Shown here: positions 59,023 to 64,000 of the stretch, piece after piece
Numbering within the stretch: the first letter of the stretch is position 1
Layout: every line of letters starts with the position of its first letter
NCBI RefSeq assembly: GCF_040939455.1
Contig: NC_134136.1
Coordinates: forward strand, 71,914,501 to 71,978,500
Reading direction: 5' to 3'
Source of the DNA: Microcebus murinus
Taxonomy: Eukaryota > Chordata > Mammalia > Primates > Cheirogaleidae
DNA: 64,000 bases
The notes under the pieces: generated by a model
What the model saw: only the letters and a program-made list of their open reading frames with translations
What the model was told of the DNA's origin: nothing
Databases searched by the model: none
Program-made: the position numbers and the translations under genes

Positions 59023-59844
59023 TGGGGGTTTGCGACTTCCCCAATAAAGATACGGTCCCCTGGCAGACTGTGTTGCAAGAGATGAGAAAAACAAAGACAC
59101 AGACACAGAAATAATAGTTAAGAAGGTGGGGAAGTCAGGGGACCACCAGCACTCCTGTGCCAAGGTGGCAGTGACTGAACCCCAGCACTTGTTTTTTATT
59201 CTCTTTGCCATGTTGCAAAATACAGTGATCTCATGTGAAAAAAATCACAGGATACAATGATCAAAGGTTTCAGGGCTTCCCTCAAAATTATAAGGTGTCC
59301 TAGCTAATTTTCTTCTCCTTTCTAGAATTGAAAAACACATAATTCTTCAGTAGGTACAACCCTTTTAATCAAGGTAAACTGATTTTATCCCAAGCTCAAG
59401 CTATGTACATGGATATCAATCTTTAACGTCAGTAGCTGTGACCCATTTGATCAAGGAACAAGGAAACTATAGGCTTTCCACTGACAGACTGGTTTAACAT
59501 TAACTGAGGCATAGTTGAGAGAAAAGGAGAGAAGGAACATGGCCCAGGGTGCAAACACTATGGAAGCCTTGAGACCCTTCTTCCAGGCTGATATATTGCA
59601 ATCTATCTCTACAGCCATGAGAAGTTTTCACGTCAGGCCACCTGTGGCTTTTCATTCATGAGACCCCTTAGGCTCTGAGGTTGGAGCATGCTTTGCTGTA
59701 CTCCCAGATCGCTGATATATGTCCCCCAACTAGGCTGTTAACATCTGCACTTATTTGAGGCTTCTGCTCAGGCAATTCCTTCACCTCCTATCCTCTCAGC
59801 CTCAGGCATAGCATCCCTAAGTCCTAGTAGTCTTAATCCCATCA
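59023..59844 (-). mobile_element. Solo LTR, ERVK-like (betaretroviral class)
   Basis: On the minus strand the block starts about tgatgggattaagactacta, runs about 820 bases, has a polyadenylation signal (the complement of tttttattct near 59192-59200), then a U5-like stretch with ggtcccctgacttcccc and tctgtgtctgtgtctttg, and ends gcaaaccccca. This layout matches ERVK/HML LTRs. The flanks share gattat (59017-59022 and 59848-59853), with catgattat versus cgtgattat if extended. No internal viral sequence, so it is a solo LTR. Its orientation is opposite to the provirus at 60555. Confidence 0.65.
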
Positions 59845-59853
59845 CGTGATTAT

Positions 59854-60094
59854 TTACTTTTTCACATAACAGCCTTTTAAATATTTGCAAATTAGTATTT
59901 GCTAACCATCCCCACTTTCTCCAGCTTTTTCTCATGAAATGGTTTCTGGATACTTCATCATTTTGTTTGTCCTATTCTGAATGTTTGGCAATATCCTTCT
60001 AATGTTGTGGTTCTTAGAAAAGAAAACAACATAATACTCTAGATATAGTCAGAAACAGCACATAGTTAAATAGGATTAATAAAGGTCACCTTTA
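59854..60094. other. Intergenic sequence
   Basis: No gene or clear repeat. Confidence 0.4.
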
Positions 60095-60300
60095 TTTTAT
60101 ATGCGTGGGTATATATGTACATAGGGGATGGGTATATACAAACAAAATGAGTGAGATGTGCAATGTTTGGGTGATGGTCATGTTTGAAGCTCTGACTCGA
60201 GGGGGGAGGGGGACATGGGCAATATATGTAACCTTAACATTTATACCACCATAATATGCTGAAATAATAAAAAAATGGAAAACAAACAAACAAAACAAAA
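60095..60300 (+). mobile_element. L1 3' UTR fragment
   Basis: gggtatatacaaacaaaatg, gtgatggtcatgtttgaagc and accaccataatatgctgaa with an A-rich tail: a 5'-truncated lemur-type L1 end. Confidence 0.88.
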
Positions 60301-60554
60301 TATACAATACCTATATATGAACTGTATGCAAGTATGTCTAAAGAGCAAAAGGACTTTCCTCTATATATCTATTGACTGTAATATAGAATATATATATTTC
60401 ATTTCCTTTCAATAATATTAATTCCCTGGGCTTTTCAGAAAGTACAGAAGTAGTAAAACACAGCATTCTTTAAAAAAATAACTTTAATCATAGACAAATG
60501 ACACTGACATTAGTTCAACTGGGTAGATAGATACACAAATATTAAGAATCAGAG
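60301..60554. other. AT-rich flank of the provirus
   Basis: No recognisable U3: no LTR start, TATA box or clear polyadenylation signal can be matched, so either the LTR is truncated here or its U3 is too diverged to see. Confidence 0.4.
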
Positions 60555-60661
60555 ACCTTGACAACCATTTGCTTGGTCTCGTTCCTTTCTCTCGCCCATC
60601 TCTTTCAGGCACGGTCCCCCTCGCCCCCCGCAAGTAACAAAAGGTCCCGCAGGCCGGGACA
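60555..60661 (+). promoter_or_regulatory. 5' LTR end (U5-like), truncated or diverged upstream
   Basis: A pyrimidine-rich stretch (cttggtctcgttcctttctc, tctctttcaggcacgg) ending in gggaca at 60661, two bases before the primer-binding site. This is the usual form of a betaretroviral U5 terminus. The left limit is approximate; no complete LTR is visible. Confidence 0.7.
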
Positions 60662-60663
60662 AG

Positions 60664-60681
60664 TGGCGCCCAACGTGGGGC
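60664..60681 (+). promoter_or_regulatory. Primer-binding site for tRNA-Lys(1,2)
   Basis: TGGCGCCCAACGTGGGGC, the 18-base complement of the 3' end of tRNA-Lys1,2, used by most betaretroviruses to prime minus-strand DNA. It is intact. Confidence 0.95.
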
Positions 60682-60781
60682 TCGAGGTACGGACCTTTGT
60701 CGGATGACGCCGCAGCAAGCTCCTCGGCCGAGAAACCCCTAGAGAGACCTTCGTTCTGCCGCTCACAGAATTGACGGTCTG

Positions 60782-60789
60782 GTGAGTAG
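60782..60789 (+). promoter_or_regulatory. Putative major splice donor in the viral leader
   Basis: ctg|gtgagtag matches the mammalian 5' splice-site consensus almost perfectly and lies between the primer site and the gag start, where betaretroviruses place the donor for env RNA. Confidence 0.65.
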
Positions 60790-60815
60790 ATTTTTTACAT
60801 TGTCATCCCATCGAG

Positions 60816-61856
60816 ATGGGCCATTCATTGTCTAAAGAGCCCGTTTTTATCAAGGATCTTAAGGCCTCACTCAGAGAGAGAGGAATTAGAGTTAAGAAAA
60901 AAGACTTAGTAAAGTTTTTTGTGTTCATTGATCGTGCTTGTCCTTGGTTTATTATTGGTGGACCTGAGATTCACCCACACAAATGGCAAAAAGTAGGTAG
61001 AGATTTAAACGATTTACTTCTAAATCAGGGCCCAGATGCCGTCCCTGTATCTGTTTTTTCGTACTGGGGACTAATCAGAGATATTGTTGAAGGGGCAGAT
61101 TCAGACCCCAATAAAAAGCCGCCGCAGCCGCCTTCGGCACTTGGCGTACACTTCCCTCTACGAGATCTGTCCTTACTCCCCTGACAAAAATCACCCAGGG
61201 AGCTCAAGAGGGCTTTAGTAAATTTATAAGTAGGCTTTTAGAATCTGCTGAGAGGACCCTCAGACAGGAGGATGGCAATAATAAACTCATTAAACAATTG
61301 GCCTATGAAAATGCCAACAGCGCTTGCAGGGCCGCAGGGCCTTTTTAAGTTTGTCCTCAGGGGCAAACTTAAAAACAAAGACCTTAATGACATGATTAGG
61401 ATGTGTAATGATGCTGACCCCTTCGCCCATAAGGTGTCACAGGCTGTGCAGCTTGCGGTCGGAGCTGCCATTCAAGGCACTGTGGCACAGAGAGGCTGTT
61501 TTAAGTGCGGTCAGCCAGGGCACTTTGCGAGGCAATGCCCCTTAGCCACCTCCTCTGCTGCCCCTAACCTCAGTGGACCACCAGGCAGGCCAACTCGGCC
61601 CCCCTCCCTCTGTCCTCGCTGCAAGAGGGGATACCATTGGGCTAATGAGTGCCATTCTAAGACCGATGCCCTTGGAAATCCCTTGCCCCCCTTTTCGGGA
61701 AATGGCCTGAGGGGCCAGCCCCGGGTCCCTCGTCCTATTCAATTTCAGTCGGCCTCGGGGAACAGCCGACAAGAGGATCCCCAGCCCCTATACTCCTCCG
61801 AGCAACCACAGGGAGCACAGGAGTGGACTTGTGTGCCTCCTCCGACACAATATTAA
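60816..61856 (+). pseudogene. gag: Betaretroviral gag, internally deleted and frameshifted
   Basis: The start codon gives Met-Gly followed by a Ser five residues later, a myristoylation-type N-terminus, then about 110 residues of matrix-like sequence with CPWF and VFSYWGLIRDIVEG. The frame closes at TGA 61182-61184. The capsid major homology region (ITQGAQEGFSKFISRL) follows at about 61190-61240 but in another phase. From about 61335 the first phase resumes with the capsid end and nucleocapsid. Two zinc knuckles CX2CX4HX4C are complete: 61497-61538 and 61611-61652. The phosphoprotein and N-terminal capsid regions are missing, so about half of gag is lost. It ends at TAA 61854-61856. No functional polyprotein can be made. 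Confidence 0.93.
61697..61703 (+). promoter_or_regulatory. gag-pro ribosomal slippery site G_GGA_AAT
   Basis: The heptamer is in the right phase of gag (codons GGA at 61698 and AAT at 61701) and fits the X_XXY_YYZ rule. A -1 shift here leads directly into an open frame that encodes the dUTPase start. Betaretroviruses use a closely related G_GGA_AAC heptamer. Confidence 0.75.
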
Positions 61857-62621
61857 GACCTGAGGATGGTGTTCAAATTTTGCCTACTGGCTCCTTTGGA
61901 CACCCCCCCCCCCCGGCTAATATGTTCTTTTTTTATTTTGGGCTGAGCCTCCTCCACTCTTGCGGGGCTCATAGTCCACCCCTCCATAGTAAATAGTGAC
62001 TTTACCGGGGAAATTAACATCTTAGCCAGCACACTTACTGGCCCTGTGTGTGTCTCTAAGGGACAGCGCTTAGCTAAGGCGTTGCCCTTGCCCCTTAATA
62101 CATCCTTCCCAGCCATCGCCTCTAACCAAGGTGCTTCCTGCCCTGGCTCTTCTGATCTTTATTGGGTCCAAGCTATCACCAAAAAACGACCCACCCTGCG
62201 GTTAAAGTTAGATGATAAACTTTTTGAGGGCCTTCTTGATTCTGGCACCGATTCCACAGTTATTGCCCAGGACGCCTGGCCCCAATCATGGCCACTGCAG
62301 CCTTCCCTTACGCACTTACAAGGTATAGGACAGTCTAATAATACTTTCCAGAGCTCAAAAATTTTAACATGGGAAGACCCTGAGGGAAACAAAGGCACCA
62401 CTCAACCCTTTGTAGTCCCAAACCTGCCTGTTAACTTATGGGGGCGTGATATCCTTGCACAAATGAATGTCATTATGTGCAGCCCCAATGAAGTTGTAGC
62501 CAGCCAAATGCTTAAACAGGGATTCCTCCCAGGACAGGGTTTAGGCAAAGAGGGTCAGGGACTAACAGCACCCCTGACCACCCTCCCTAGGTCAGACAGA
62601 TCAGGACTAGGGTTCAAATAA
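61697..62621 (+). pseudogene. pro: Betaretroviral pro: dUTPase, aspartic protease and G-patch
   Basis: Entered by -1 frameshift from gag. The dUTPase part begins near 61805 with ATTGSTGVDL. It is disrupted by a C12 tract (61903-61914), a T7 tract with a phase change (61928-61934) and TGA at 61944-61946. The later frame continues to 62621 and contains the protease: LLDSGTDSTVI with the Asp-Ser-Gly catalytic triplet at 62238-62246, and GRDIL near 62442-62456. It ends with a glycine-rich G-patch (62499-62576, FLPGQGLGKEGQG), a hallmark of betaretroviral proteases. The protease segment itself is open; the frame feeding it is not. Confidence 0.92.
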
Positions 62622-64000
62622 CATTTTTTGTAAAGGCCATTGATCCCCCTGCACTTCAGGCAGATAAAATCACTTGGAAAAGTGACTCACCTGTCTGGAT
62701 CGATCAGTGGCCCCTCCCATCTAACAAGCTAGCTGCAGCTACAGCGTTGGTGCAGAAACAATTAGCTGCCAGACACATAGAGCCCTCTACTTCACCATAA
62801 AACACTCCCATTTTTGTCATTCAAAAAAGGACTGGCAAGTGGCGGCTGCTACAAGACTTACGGGCTGTTAATCAAACAATGGTTCCCATGGGGGCACTCC
62901 AGCCTGGTTTGCCTTTGCCCGTAGCTATCCCCAGAGGCTACTATAAGATAGTCATTGACCTCAAAGACTGCTTTTTCTCCATACCATTGCACCCAGATGA
63001 CTGTAAGCGCTTTGCCTTCAGTCTTCCGGTAGTAAATTGTATAGGACCCTCCCCGCGTTTCCAGTGGCGAGTATTGCCTCAAGGCATGGCCAACAGCCCT
63101 ACCCTTTGCCAAAAATATGTAGCTCAGACAATTGATTCTTTTAGAATTCAACATCCTCAAATATATATAATTCATTATATGGATGACATTCTTTTTGCCG
63201 GAGCCGACGAGGCAACCTTACATCAAGTTACTATGCAGGTTGTCTCGGCCTTACAAGCTCGAGGCCTCTGCCTGTGCCCTGAAAAGATTCAGGTCTGCCC
63301 CCCTCACCTGTTCCTTGATTTTGAATTATTCCCCAATAAGGTGCTCTCCCAAAAAGTACAGATCAGAAAAGACTCTCTTCAATGCCTTAATGATTTTTGG
63401 TGTCTTCTAGGTGACATTAATTGGCTTTGCCCATATTTAAAACTCACCACAGGACAGTTAAAACCCCTATTTGACATCCTGCAGGGAGATACTGATCCAA
63501 CCTCTCCCCGCTCCCTAACTGAAGAAGGGCAGCAAGCACTTGATTTAGTCGAGCAGGTCATAAATGCCCAGGCCATTGGCTACTTCTCCCCCCGATTCCC
63601 CCTTGAACTTCATTGTCCTCCCCACCCCCTTTTCGCCCACGGGACTCTTTTGGCAGGGCAAGCCTCTTTTTTGGGTTCACCTATCGGCTTCCTCCCCTAA
63701 AGTTCTTCCCACCTACCCTTACTTAGTAGCTAAGATTATTCGCTTGGGGCGAGAAAACTCCCTTAAGCTCTTTGGAAAGGATCCAGATATTATAATACTC
63801 CCTTACAATGTTTCCCAAATTCAGTGGCTAATACAAACTGATGATGACTGGGCGGTTAACTGTACGTCTTTCCAGGGCAAACTAGATAATCATTACCCCC
63901 CTGATAAACTAATTCAGTTCCTCTATCGGACACCTGTAATATTTCCCCCAAAAAACAAGAGTCTCCCCCATTCCCGGAGCCGTCTTAGTCTTTACCGACG
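62603..64000 (+). pseudogene. pol: Betaretroviral pol: reverse transcriptase, start of RNase H
   Basis: Overlaps the end of pro in the -1 phase. RT landmarks: [10 protein letters not shown] near 62690, KWRLLQDLRAVN near 62830, the first catalytic aspartate block VIDLKD at 62951-62971, LPQGMANSP near 63075, and YMDD at 63176-63187. TAA at 62798-62800 interrupts the fingers region. The open piece then runs to TGA-type closure at 63698-63700. The reading phase changes in a C-rich tract between about 63600 and 63640, and again near 63948, in the run ccccccaaaaaac, just before the RNase H start (GAVLVFTD, 63972-63997). The window cuts it there. Confidence 0.93.

Larger units (their letters stand above)
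60555..64000 (+). mobile_element. Endogenous betaretrovirus (type D-like), 5' part of a provirus
   Basis: Order: LTR end, primer-binding site, leader with splice donor, gag, pro (dUTPase and protease) and pol, the layout specific to betaretroviruses. The matrix-like start, the dUTPase fused to protease, the G-patch after protease and the Lys-tRNA primer site together place it nearer the type D (Mason-Pfizer-like) group than to HERV-K(HML-2). gag lacks its middle, and every gene has stops or frameshifts. GC content is visibly higher than in the flanking DNA. The window ends at the start of RNase H; integrase, env and the 3' LTR, if present, lie outside. Neither its age nor a match to a named family can be judged from here. 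Confidence 0.93.

Noticed and set aside
60664..60681. Possible tRNA-Lys gene
   Set aside because: Only the 18-base complement of a tRNA 3' end is present, with no cloverleaf; it is a retroviral primer-binding site.
61542..62401. Antisense frames opposite the viral gag and pro
   Set aside because: They arise from the GC-rich viral sequence and have no features of their own.
62621..62640. Pro-pol slippery site
   Set aside because: The pol phase overlaps pro here, but I could not find a heptamer that fits X_XXY_YYZ in the right phase upstream of the stop.

Overview
This window is primate genomic DNA, almost certainly from a strepsirrhine (lemur-type) primate. The evidence is dimeric Alu elements whose right arm carries the lemur-style segment reading agttggccaattaatt, and many copies of one L1 lineage whose 3' UTR ends in gtacccccataatatgc. 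I see no host protein-coding exon, tRNA, rRNA, CRISPR array or bacterial feature. By eye roughly two thirds of the window is transposable elements; the rest is AT-rich intergenic DNA with old MIR, L2, hAT and MaLR fossils.

Layout. 1-6.4 kb: a 5'-truncated L1 tail, then L1-A (847-6369), full-length at both ends with a 14-bp target-site duplication but rearranged inside. 6.4-17 kb: two Alus, MER20, a perfect 56-bp palindrome beside a (TA)n tract, L2, MIR and an old LTR-like repeat. 17-31.8 kb: L1 tails and fragments, L1-B on the minus strand (19428-25389; intact ORF1, ORF2 open except for one TGA), several older L1 pieces and a MaLR LTR with its duplication. 31.9-46.2 kb: a nest in which L1-C (31908-38454), an Alu and a short composite L1-tail element all sit inside one older L1 (L1-E); then another old L1 holding a twin-primed insertion. 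46.2-56.2 kb: Alu, a Charlie-type hAT transposon split by an old L1, and L1-D (minus, 51953-56228, 14-bp duplication, about 2.2 kb of ORF2 missing). 56.2-60.5 kb: intergenic DNA, a Tigger-like element and a minus-strand ERVK-like solo LTR.

60.55-64 kb: the start of a plus-strand endogenous betaretrovirus (type D-like). It has the end of a 5' LTR, a Lys-tRNA primer-binding site, a splice donor, a matrix-type gag start, a capsid major homology region, two zinc knuckles, a G_GGA_AAT slippery site, a dUTPase-protease frame with a G-patch, and reverse transcriptase with YMDD. The window ends at the start of RNase H. Every gene is broken by stops, frameshifts or deletion, so I see no coding capacity for replication here.

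How the parts relate. L1 ORF1p and ORF2p are the machinery that moved the L1 tails, Alus and the composite-tail element. The observations most worth pursuing are the betaretroviral provirus, a nonsense codon shared by L1-B and L1-C, a composite L1 3' tail seen at three loci (two starting at nearly the same point, like a SINE), a templated duplication inside L1-A, and the perfect palindrome.
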